From assembly GCA_946480925.1 (NCBI GenBank), contig CAMLLU010000113.1, forward strand, positions 1-11,170: a stretch of 11,170 nt of DNA. The letters are read 5' to 3'. The notes under the pieces were generated by a model. It ran no database searches. It saw only the letters and a list, made by a program, of their open reading frames with translations, and was not told where the DNA came from. Each line of letters begins with the position of its first letter. The stretch's first letter is position 1. The position numbers and the translations under genes are program-made. Below are positions 5,864-11,170 of the stretch, in pieces. The stretch is from an uncultured Rivibacter sp. GTDB lineage: Bacteria; Pseudomonadota; Gammaproteobacteria; Burkholderiales; Burkholderiaceae.

Positions 5864-7225
5864 ATGAGCAACAAGCCTTTCGGTCAGTTGGCCAGCGCGC
5901 CGTTCTGTTCGGTAGCTCGCCGTGCCCCTCGTCTGCTGCTGTGCATCGCGGCCATGGCCGCAGCTGGTCTGGTGCACGCGCAGCTACCACCACAACAGGT
6001 GCTCGGCACCTGGAGCCACGTCCCCATACCCACGGGCTACACGGAGATGCGTGCCGCCGGCGTCGACAACGCTGGCCGGGTCATCGCCAACGCCTGGGGG
6101 CCCAACCTGGCCCAGACGGCCGTGCTCTACAGCAATGGCCAGTTCACCGAGATTGCCAACTTCGGGCTGGCCGGCAGCTCCGTATCGGACTTCAGCAACG
6201 CCGGCCGCATCGTCGGCAGCACGCTCGACCGGGGCGACCCGCCGCGCAGGATCGCCTTCATCCAGCAACCCAATGGCACGAGCTACGTCCTGCCCGGGCC
6301 ACCAGAAGCGGCTCAAAGCCATGCCTCACACGTCAACGACTTCGGCGAAGTGGTAGGCGGGTTCTACCGGGAGCCGCCGAACTCGCCGAATGCGCTGCAG
6401 GAAGCTTTCTTCTACGACCGCAGCGGCCAGCGGCATGCGCTGGGCTGGGGCGGCTACACCGTTGTGTCCGGACTCAACAACGCCGGGCAGGTGGTGGGCT
6501 CCGGCCGCGTGCCGGGCAACGACGCGCTGCGCGCCTTCACGTATCGCGACGGCGTGACCAGCGATCTCGGCACGCTGGGCGGCAGCTTCGCGTATGCCGA
6601 AGACGTCAATGACGCCGGGCAGATCGTCGGCACCGCCGCGCTCGCGGGCGAGCCTCGCAACGAGCCGCGGCATGCCGTGCTGTGGGAAAACGGCCGCATG
6701 ACCGACCTCGGCACGTTCGGCGGCCGGGACAGCTCGGCACAAGACATCAACAATGCCGGCGACTTGGTCGGCAGCGCGGGCAGCGGCCCGGGCCGTGAGC
6801 AGCATGCCTTTCTCTGGCGCGACGGCGTGATGCACGACCTCGGAACCTTCGGCGGCGCCAGCAGCTTCGCGCATCAGATCAACGAACGCGGTGACGTCGT
6901 GGGCATGGCCGAGCTCGACGCGCTGGACTACAAGGGCAACCCTGTGCGGCATGCCTTCCTGTGGCGCGACGGGCAGCTCATCGACCTGAACGCATCGCTC
7001 GCCGCGTCGTTCAGCGGCATGTCCCACATCGACCCGTACAGCGTGCTCATGAACGACGCCGGCTACATCACGCTGTACGGCATCAATACCGATGGGCGCC
7101 GGGGCGTGTTCCTGCTGACGCCGATCCCTGAGCCCGAGGTCTGCACGCTGATGCTGGCGGGCCTCTTGGCGCTGGGCGCACGCGGTGCGCGACGCCCAAG
7201 GCTGCGTTGCACCCCGGCGGCATAG
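5864..7225 (+). CDS. HAF-repeat extracellular protein with PEP-CTERM sorting signal
   Basis: 453 residues. Signal peptide at 1-39 (R-R-A-P-R, hydrophobic 24-37, cleavage V-H-A before Q40). The body consists of about eight units of 40-55 residues. Each has an N-x-x-G-x-V-V-G core (near 69, 112, 158, 205, 249, 296, 340 and a degenerate one at 397), and several have H-A-F-L-W-R-D-G and D-L-G-T-F-G-G, the signature of HAF-family extracellular repeats. The C-terminus is a PEP-CTERM signal: P422-E-P-E, hydrophobic 427-439, then basic R-R-P-R-L-R (443-448). Such tails are recognised by an exosortase, cut and anchored at or released from the cell surface, typically in exopolysaccharide-producing Gram-negatives. 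No exosortase gene lies in the window. AGGGAG sits 7 nt before the ATG. The FKBP gene follows after 47 bp and may be co-transcribed. Binding partner unknown. Confidence 0.92.
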   Translation: MSNKPFGQLASAPFCSVARRAPRLLLCIAAMAAAGLVHAQLPPQQVLGTWSHVPIPTGYTEMRAAGVDNAGRVIANAWGPNLAQTAVLYSNGQFTEIANFGLAGSSVSDFSNAGRIVGSTLDRGDPPRRIAFIQQPNGTSYVLPGPPEAAQSHASHVNDFGEVVGGFYREPPNSPNALQEAFFYDRSGQRHALGWGGYTVVSGLNNAGQVVGSGRVPGNDALRAFTYRDGVTSDLGTLGGSFAYAEDVNDAGQIVGTAALAGEPRNEPRHAVLWENGRMTDLGTFGGRDSSAQDINNAGDLVGSAGSGPGREQHAFLWRDGVMHDLGTFGGASSFAHQINERGDVVGMAELDALDYKGNPVRHAFLWRDGQLIDLNASLAASFSGMSHIDPYSVLMNDAGYITLYGINTDGRRGVFLLTPIPEPEVCTLMLAGLLALGARGARRPRLRCTPAA

Positions 7226-7272
7226 CGACGATGATGGCGGCCCTTCCAACTGCTCATCCGGAGACCGCCTCG

Positions 7273-7722
7273 ATGAACGCCTTCCTGCGCACCGCCACCC
7301 TTGCAGCAACCGCTGCCCTCCTGTGCCCTGCTGCCTGGGCGCAACCCAATGCCGCTGCACAGGCCGCAGCCAAGGAGCCCGGAGCGGTGGTCACAGAAAG
7401 CGGGCTCGTGTACCGCACGCTGAAGGAAGGCACGGGCCCGAGTCCGGTGGCCAGCGACGTGGTGAAGGTGCACTACAAGGGCACGCTGCCCGACGGGCGC
7501 GAGTTCGACAGCTCCTACAAGCGCGGCACGCCGGCGGAGTTTCCGCTTTCGCGCGTGATCAAGTGCTGGACCGAAGGCGTGCAGCGCATGAAGGTGGGCG
7601 GCAAGGCCAAGCTCACCTGCCCGCCCGACATCGCCTATGGCGAACGCGGCGCGGGCGGCGTGATCCCGCCCAACGCCACGCTGAACTTCGAGGTCGAACT
7701 GCTGGGCATCGCCGGCAAGTAG
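7273..7722 (+). CDS. Exported FKBP-type peptidyl-prolyl cis-trans isomerase
   Basis: 149 residues. The signal peptide is 1-23 (A-W-A cleavage before Q24), so the enzyme acts in the periplasm on proline bonds of folding proteins. One FKBP domain spans about 37-146. The pocket residues are all present: Y68, F78-D79, F90, V95-I96, W99, Y122 and F139. Unlike FkpA or Mip it lacks the long helical dimerisation domain; only a short Ala-rich linker (24-36) precedes the fold, so a monomer is likely. C98 (I-K-C-W) and C116 (L-T-C-P) are the only mature cysteines and could form a disulphide. The start at 7273 is set by GGAGA (7260-7264), 8 nt upstream, and by the signal peptide. An in-frame ATG at 7207 overlaps the previous gene. 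It lies 47 bp after the PEP-CTERM gene and is convergent with the VOC gene, 19 bp between stops. Confidence 0.93.
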   Translation: MNAFLRTATLAATAALLCPAAWAQPNAAAQAAAKEPGAVVTESGLVYRTLKEGTGPSPVASDVVKVHYKGTLPDGREFDSSYKRGTPAEFPLSRVIKCWTEGVQRMKVGGKAKLTCPPDIAYGERGAGGVIPPNATLNFEVELLGIAGK

Positions 7723-7741
7723 GCCACGCCCTTGCTCACTG

Positions 7742-8104
7742 CTACTTCAGGCAGACGGCCTCGACGTTGTTGCCGTCGGGGTCGATGAGAAAGGCCGCGT
7801 AGTAGGTGGGCGCGTAGTGCTCGCGCAAGCCGGGTGGCCCGTTGTCACGGCCACCGGCTTCCACACCCCTGCGATGGAAGCCTTGCACGGCTTTGTGATC
7901 GTTCGCCGTGAACGCGACGTGCGTGCCGGGCCCTGGCCCTTCCTTCGTTGCGTAGATCCACAGCGCCGGCGCGTCCTTCGGGCCGAAGCCGGCACAGGTT
8001 TCGTCGCTGTAGCCCGGCACGTAGCCCAGCGGTGCCAGTGCCTCGGTGTAGAAGCGCACGCTCGCGCCCAGGTCACGCGCCTTGATGCCGATGTGATCGA
8101 ACAT
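7742..8104 (-). CDS. VOC family (glyoxalase-like) protein
   Basis: 120 residues, a single VOC module of two beta-alpha-beta-beta-beta units. It opens with M-F-D-H4-I-G-I and D-L-x-x-S-V-R-F-Y. The metal positions H4, H62 (T-H-V-A-F) and E115 (N-N-V-E-A) are retained, with the typical D108-P-D-G-N-N-V-E end. VOC proteins dimerise and catalyse metal-dependent isomerisation, ring cleavage or thiol transfer, or bind drugs; the substrate cannot be read from sequence. GGAGG sits 6 nt before the ATG. The gene begins 35 bp downstream of the AraC-type regulator stop on the same strand and is probably the last gene of an ogt-araC-VOC operon. It could remove a reactive compound to which the regulator responds (inference). 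Confidence 0.9.
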   Translation of the reverse strand: MFDHIGIKARDLGASVRFYTEALAPLGYVPGYSDETCAGFGPKDAPALWIYATKEGPGPGTHVAFTANDHKAVQGFHRRGVEAGGRDNGPPGLREHYAPTYYAAFLIDPDGNNVEAVCLK

Positions 8105-8139
8105 GGTTCACCTCCGTCTTGTGAGAACGAGAGGTGATG

Positions 8140-9009
8140 CTAGGAACGGCCCTCGATCCGGTCTTGGAAAAACTTGCGCTCGCCGCGCGCTGCCTGGCGA
8201 AAGCCGCGCGGCGACACGCCGGCCGCACGGCCGAAGGTGCGCACGAAGTTCGACAGGTCGTTGAAGCCCACGTCGAAGGCGATGTCGGTGATGGAACGGT
8301 CCTCGTCGGCCAGCAGGTGGGCCGCATGACGCAGGCGCGAGCACACGAGGTACTGGTGCGGCGTGATGCCCACCACCCTGGCGAACACCCGCAGGAAGTG
8401 GAACGGGCTCAGCCCCGTTTGTGCCGCGCTGCGTTCGAGGTCGATGTCGGCGTGGTGCGAGTGGGCATCGAGCCACAGCGCCGCGTCCACCGCACGGCGC
8501 CGGTCGATGGCACGCATGGACGCCGCTGAGCGCTTGCGCGGGGCCGCCACCAGCTTCACGAAGCGTGCGGCAAACAGCAGGCCGGCTTCGTCGAGCCCCA
8601 CGTCGTTGCGTTGCTCGGCCGCGGCCTGTGCCAGCTCGCCCATCACCATGAGCTCGGGCAGCGGCGGCAGGCTGCCGCTGCACCAGCCGGCGCTCCCTTC
8701 GCCGGCCATGCGTTCCACCAGCTCGGGCGCGAGGTGGAACGACAGGCATTCGTCGCCGCACACGTGGTGGTCATGGGTGCAGACGTATTCGTCGCCAGCC
8801 CGCCCCACCAGCACCGAGCCGGCCACCAGCTCGGCGGACACGCCCCGGCAGCGGTAGCCGAAGCTGCCCTTGCGCACGTACGACACCGAATGCCGGCCAT
8901 GCAGCTCGGTGAAGGGCCGATCGCCCGGCCCGGCCTGGCAGCAGTAGTCCCACGCTCGCAGCGCCGAGTCCTCGTGCAGCAGGACGGTGGCGGGACGGGG
9001 CGGGTTCAT
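8140..9009 (-). CDS. AraC family transcriptional regulator with Cys/His-rich sensor region
   Basis: 289 residues. The C-terminus (about 165-272) is an AraC/XylS double helix-turn-helix: helix block [11 protein letters not shown] (191-201) followed by P-F-H-F-L-R-V-F, and [16 protein letters not shown] (240-255) with [13 protein letters not shown] (258-270). The N-terminus (about 8-95) is cupin-like and contains C77-T-H79-D-H81-H82-V-C84-G-D-E-C88, plus C23-C24 and C54. It is not the Ada methyl-phosphotriester domain, but a metal, redox or electrophile sensor is a reasonable inference. The start at 9009 lies 10 bp after the ogt stop, so the genes are probably one transcript with coupled translation; no separate ribosome-binding site is visible. 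The frame stays open upstream to 9279 but there is antisense-frame noise inside ogt. The VOC gene follows after 35 bp. Confidence 0.92.
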   Translation of the reverse strand: MNPPRPATVLLHEDSALRAWDYCCQAGPGDRPFTELHGRHSVSYVRKGSFGYRCRGVSAELVAGSVLVGRAGDEYVCTHDHHVCGDECLSFHLAPELVERMAGEGSAGWCSGSLPPLPELMVMGELAQAAAEQRNDVGLDEAGLLFAARFVKLVAAPRKRSAASMRAIDRRRAVDAALWLDAHSHHADIDLERSAAQTGLSPFHFLRVFARVVGITPHQYLVCSRLRHAAHLLADEDRSITDIAFDVGFNDLSNFVRTFGRAAGVSPRGFRQAARGERKFFQDRIEGRS

Positions 9010-9019
9010 GGCGGCGGGT

Positions 9020-9553
9020 TCAGAAGAGCGGCAGCGTGCCGTTACGCGTGGCGCCTTCGATGGCCAGCAGGCGGAGCTTGGTCTCCACACCGCCCGGCGC
9101 GGAAAAGCCGCCGGCGTGACCGCCTGCCGCCAGCACCCGGTGGCACGGCACCACCAGCGGGAAGGGGTTGCGACCGAGCGCCTGGCCGACCCGGCGGGCT
9201 GCACCCGGCTCACCCAGCTGGCGCGCCAGTTCGCCATAGGTGAGCGTGTGGCCGGGCGTGACGAGGCGCGCCAGCTCATACACCCTGCGGTCGAACGCGG
9301 GCAGCGCCTCCATGTCGAGCGGCACCTCGGCCAGGTCCCGCGCCTGGCCCTGCAGCAGCGCGACGATGCCTTCGATCGCGGCAGCCACCGCGGGCGGTGG
9401 CGTGGCTTCCCTGGCCTGCGCGAACCAGCGCGATGCCGGCGGGGCGCCTTCGACCGCAGGCAGGCGCACGCCCACCACCGCTTCGTGCTCGTTCCACGCG
9501 ATGCCGCAGCGGCCGATGGCCGTGTCGAACCGGGCGAATGATGTGGCTTTCAT
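9020..9553 (-). CDS. ogt: Methylated-DNA--[protein]-cysteine S-methyltransferase (Ogt/AdaB type)
   Basis: 177 residues, standard for Ogt. It removes the alkyl group from O6-alkylguanine (and O4-alkylthymine) in DNA by irreversible transfer to its own cysteine. The active-site block is V-V-P136-C137-H138-R139-V, with the helix-turn-helix G101-H-T-L-T-Y106-G-E-L-A-R. The base-flipping arginine finger lies in A-A-R120-R-V-G and N129 in R-N-P. The end, G-G-F-S-A-P-G-G (148-155) with K159-L-R-L-L, is also canonical. The N-terminal ribonuclease-H-like part is about 1-85. No ribosome-binding site stands out before the ATG at 9553; an open frame to 9808 is antisense to the hydrolase gene and is discarded. 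First gene of the putative operon ogt-araC-VOC, divergent from the hydrolase gene across 82 bp. The symbol is given by family; adaB-like would be an alternative label. Confidence 0.93.
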   Translation of the reverse strand: MKATSFARFDTAIGRCGIAWNEHEAVVGVRLPAVEGAPPASRWFAQAREATPPPAVAAAIEGIVALLQGQARDLAEVPLDMEALPAFDRRVYELARLVTPGHTLTYGELARQLGEPGAARRVGQALGRNPFPLVVPCHRVLAAGGHAGGFSAPGGVETKLRLLAIEGATRNGTLPLF

Positions 9554-9573
9554 GGGTTGCACATCATGCCGCC

Positions 9574-9604
9574 GTGACGGCTGCGGTGCTTGCCACGGCA
9601 CAAT
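9574..9604 (+). promoter_or_regulatory. Possible promoter for the hydrolase gene
   Basis: GTGACG (9574-9579) and CACAAT (9599-9604) each match the sigma-70 consensus at 4 of 6 positions, but the spacer is 19 bp, longer than ideal. The predicted start of transcription leaves a leader of about 25 nt. A short dyad, GCCGT-G-ACGGC (9571-9581), overlaps the -35. The 82-bp gap must also hold the ogt promoter. Weak. Confidence 0.22.
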
Positions 9605-9635
9605 CGCCGCCCTCTCATTGAGTTCTTGCGCCCTG

Positions 9636-11093
9636 ATGCGACCGCTCCGACTGCCCGCTGGCCGCAACTGGGCCCTTGCGTTGACCCTGTCCGCCGCCTC
9701 GGCTCTCACTGCAGCCGCCGGCACGCCTTCTCCCGAAAGCCCCTGCCAGGACCGCCTGGCGCCACCCGCAGGGACCGCACCTGCCCTGCCCGCCCGCCTG
9801 CCCGGCATGCGCTACACCTGTGCGGAGCTGTCCGGCGGGCAACACGTGCTGGTGGCCGAGGCGGGCCTGCAGCATACGCAGACGGTGCTGCTCGTGCACG
9901 GCCTGGGCAACAACGCGCACCGCGACTGGCGCGCGACCATCGAGCCTCTCGCGTTGCGCTTTCATGTGATCGCCCCCGACCTGCCGGGTTTCGGCGCGTC
10001 GCAGGCGCCGGCCGGCGTCCACTCGTTCGAACAGCTGGGGCACACGCTGGCCGAGGTGCTGGACCGCCATGCCCCCGGGCGGCGCGTGCACGTGGTCGGC
10101 CACTCGCTCGGCGGCGCGGCCAGCCTGCATTTCGCGCACCGCCATGCCGACCGCGTGGAGCGCCTGGTGCTGGTCGACGCGGCCGGCATCCTGCACAAGT
10201 CGGTGTTCGCCCAGCACCTCACCCGCCCCGCGGCGCCGGCCTTCGGCATCGAACCGGTCGATCGCTTCCTGGCGGCCGCCGGCGACCGGGTCAACGCCCT
10301 GCACCGCGGCCTGTTCGGCATGCTGGACGACCGTTTCGACTTCAGCCGCTGGCTGGTCGAGACGCCTCGTGTGCGGCAGGCCCTGCTGGGCGGCCACACG
10401 CAGGTAGATGCAGCACTGGGGCTCGTCGAGCACGACTTCACCCGGGCCATCCGTGAACTGCGCGCACCCACCACGGTGATCTGGGGCCGCGACGACCCGG
10501 TGGCGCCGCTGCGCACCGGTGCGCTGCTCGCCGCCCGGCTGCCCGATGCGCGCTGGCACGTCATCGACGGAGCGCAGCACGTGCCGATGATCGAACAGCC
10601 GCAACAGTTCAACAGCCTGCTGACGTCGGCGCTGGCAGACCCGCCGGCGCCCAGGTTCGCAGCCGACGTGCCGTCCGGCGACCAGGGACGGGCGTCCTGC
10701 CGCAACACCGCCGGCATGCGCTACAGCGGCGTGTACGAAAGCCTGAGCCTCGACAACTGCCATGGCGTGCTCATCGAGAACGCACGCATCGGCCGGCTCG
10801 TCATGGTCGGCTCTTCCGCGACGCTGAAACATGCGGTCATCGACTCGCCCGATGGCGTGGCGCTCGACGCCCAGCGCAGCCGCATCATGGCCACCGCCGT
10901 GCGGCTGCGGGGCCGCATCGCACTGCGCGCGGCCGCCAGCCACCTCGACTTCGCCGGCACCAGCATCTCGGCCAGCGAAAGGAGCATCGAGATGCCGGCG
11001 CCCAGCCGCCTGTACTTCTCGGTGAGCGAGATCGAAAGTGCCGGTGGACCGACCGACGTCCACCGCATCTGGCCGGTGCCTGCCGCCGACTGA
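9636..11093 (+). CDS. Exported alpha/beta hydrolase with C-terminal beta-helix-like domain
   Basis: 485 residues. Residues 1-28 look like a signal peptide (R-P-L-R-L-P-A-G-R, hydrophobic 12-27), so the enzyme is probably periplasmic or secreted. Residues about 60-335 form an alpha/beta-hydrolase: oxyanion block L-V-H88-G-L-G-N-N, nucleophile elbow G155-H-S157-L-G-G, acid D287 in W-G-R-D-D-P-V, and H315 in G-A-Q-H-V-P-M-I-E-Q-P. A complete Ser-Asp-His triad implies an active esterase- or lipase-like enzyme; substrate unknown. Residues about 350-480 are extra: short alternating strands with N/D turns (for example L370-S-L-D-N-C-H-G-V-L-I-E-N-A-R-I) that resemble a right-handed beta-helix. Cysteines C37, C62, C355 and C375 could pair in the periplasm. 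No clear ribosome-binding site; the ATG is chosen from the signal peptide, as the frame upstream runs antisense through ogt. Confidence 0.87.
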   Translation: MRPLRLPAGRNWALALTLSAASALTAAAGTPSPESPCQDRLAPPAGTAPALPARLPGMRYTCAELSGGQHVLVAEAGLQHTQTVLLVHGLGNNAHRDWRATIEPLALRFHVIAPDLPGFGASQAPAGVHSFEQLGHTLAEVLDRHAPGRRVHVVGHSLGGAASLHFAHRHADRVERLVLVDAAGILHKSVFAQHLTRPAAPAFGIEPVDRFLAAAGDRVNALHRGLFGMLDDRFDFSRWLVETPRVRQALLGGHTQVDAALGLVEHDFTRAIRELRAPTTVIWGRDDPVAPLRTGALLAARLPDARWHVIDGAQHVPMIEQPQQFNSLLTSALADPPAPRFAADVPSGDQGRASCRNTAGMRYSGVYESLSLDNCHGVLIENARIGRLVMVGSSATLKHAVIDSPDGVALDAQRSRIMATAVRLRGRIALRAAASHLDFAGTSISASERSIEMPAPSRLYFSVSEIESAGGPTDVHRIWPVPAAD

Positions 11094-11118
11094 GCCCGGC
11101 GGGGCACCTCAGGACGGC

Positions 11119-11170
11119 TCAGAAGGTGTGAATGAATTCGGCGTGACCGAGCAGGGCGTCAAAACCCGGC
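11119..11170 (-). CDS. C-terminal end of an unidentified gene, 5' part outside window
   Basis: Only the stop (TGA, complement of 11119-11121) and 16 codons are visible, reading P-G-F-D-A-L-L-G-H-A-E-F-I-H-T-F. The codons are plausible for this genome, and the terminal Phe with alternating residues would suit an outer-membrane beta-barrel. Sixteen residues cannot establish a family. It would be convergent with the hydrolase gene, 25 bp between stops. Confidence 0.35.
   Translation of the reverse strand, partial: PGFDALLGHAEFIHTF

Noticed and set aside
9010..9279. 90-codon N-terminal extension of the AraC regulator
   Set aside because: It lies inside ogt in another frame and is Arg/Ser/Trp-rich; the cupin-like domain starts just after 9009.
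8140..9553. Split Ada system (adaA plus adaB)
   Set aside because: The regulator lacks the Ada N-terminal Cys4 zinc domain, so only a looser analogy is supported.
9240..9635. 132-codon N-terminal extension of the hydrolase
   Set aside because: It is antisense to ogt, and the signal peptide begins at the ATG at 9636.
9615..11063. Long open frame (482 codons) on the - strand through the hydrolase gene
   Set aside because: The opposite strand encodes a complete catalytic triad; this frame is compositionally odd and has no motif.
1..11170. CRISPR array, tRNA, rRNA, insertion sequence or prophage
   Set aside because: No regularly spaced direct repeats, transposase motifs, terminal inverted repeats or RNA-gene signatures were seen.

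Overview
The window is about two-thirds G+C, densely coded and protein-only. Its gene content suggests a betaproteobacterium of the order Burkholderiales, possibly near the Rubrivivax/Leptothrix/Rhizobacter group. The grounds are a DUF3016 lipid-free exported protein, a PEP-CTERM-sorted HAF-repeat protein, G/C-ending codons and short intergenic gaps. This placement is inference from family content. No tRNA, rRNA, CRISPR, transposase or phage gene is seen.

Layout. (1) 1-899 (-): 3'-truncated gene for a YCII/DGPF domain fused to a PhnB-type VOC domain. (2) 1151-1576 (+): remnant of a QacA/SmvA-type multidrug MFS transporter with a large internal deletion and a lost C-terminus. It ends 4 bp from the next stop codon. 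(3) 1581-2354 (-) and 2446-3339 (+): a metallophosphoesterase and a nucleotidyltransferase-fold protein, divergent across a 91-bp gap. (4) 3309-4589 (-): an M16 zinc peptidase whose 3' end overlaps the nucleotidyltransferase tail by 31 bp. (5) 4731-5231 (+): a DUF3016 exported protein with a clear intrinsic terminator. (6) 5363-5683 (+): an unrecognised 106-residue protein. (7) 5864-7225 (+): a HAF-repeat PEP-CTERM surface protein, followed 47 bp later by an exported FKBP-type prolyl isomerase (7273-7722). (8) 7742-9553 (-): a likely three-gene operon ogt, araC-type regulator, VOC protein. (9) 9636-11093 (+), divergent from ogt: an exported alpha/beta hydrolase with an extra C-terminal domain that looks like a beta-helix. 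(10) 11119-11170 (-): the C-terminal tail of a further gene.

Most likely functional links: the ogt/araC/VOC operon reads as a small stress or detoxification unit. Its regulator carries a Cys/His-rich cluster ([12 protein letters not shown]) that could sense a metal, an electrophile or redox state. The PEP-CTERM protein and the FKBP both enter the envelope and may be co-transcribed. The metallophosphoesterase and nucleotidyltransferase share one control region and could form a make-and-remove pair acting on a nucleotide or nucleotidylated target.

I see no unmistakable new multi-gene system. The most original items are the Cys/His AraC regulator operon, the hydrolase/beta-helix fusion, the metallophosphoesterase/nucleotidyltransferase pair, the repeated GAGAGTC motif ahead of the PEP-CTERM gene, and the decayed transporter.
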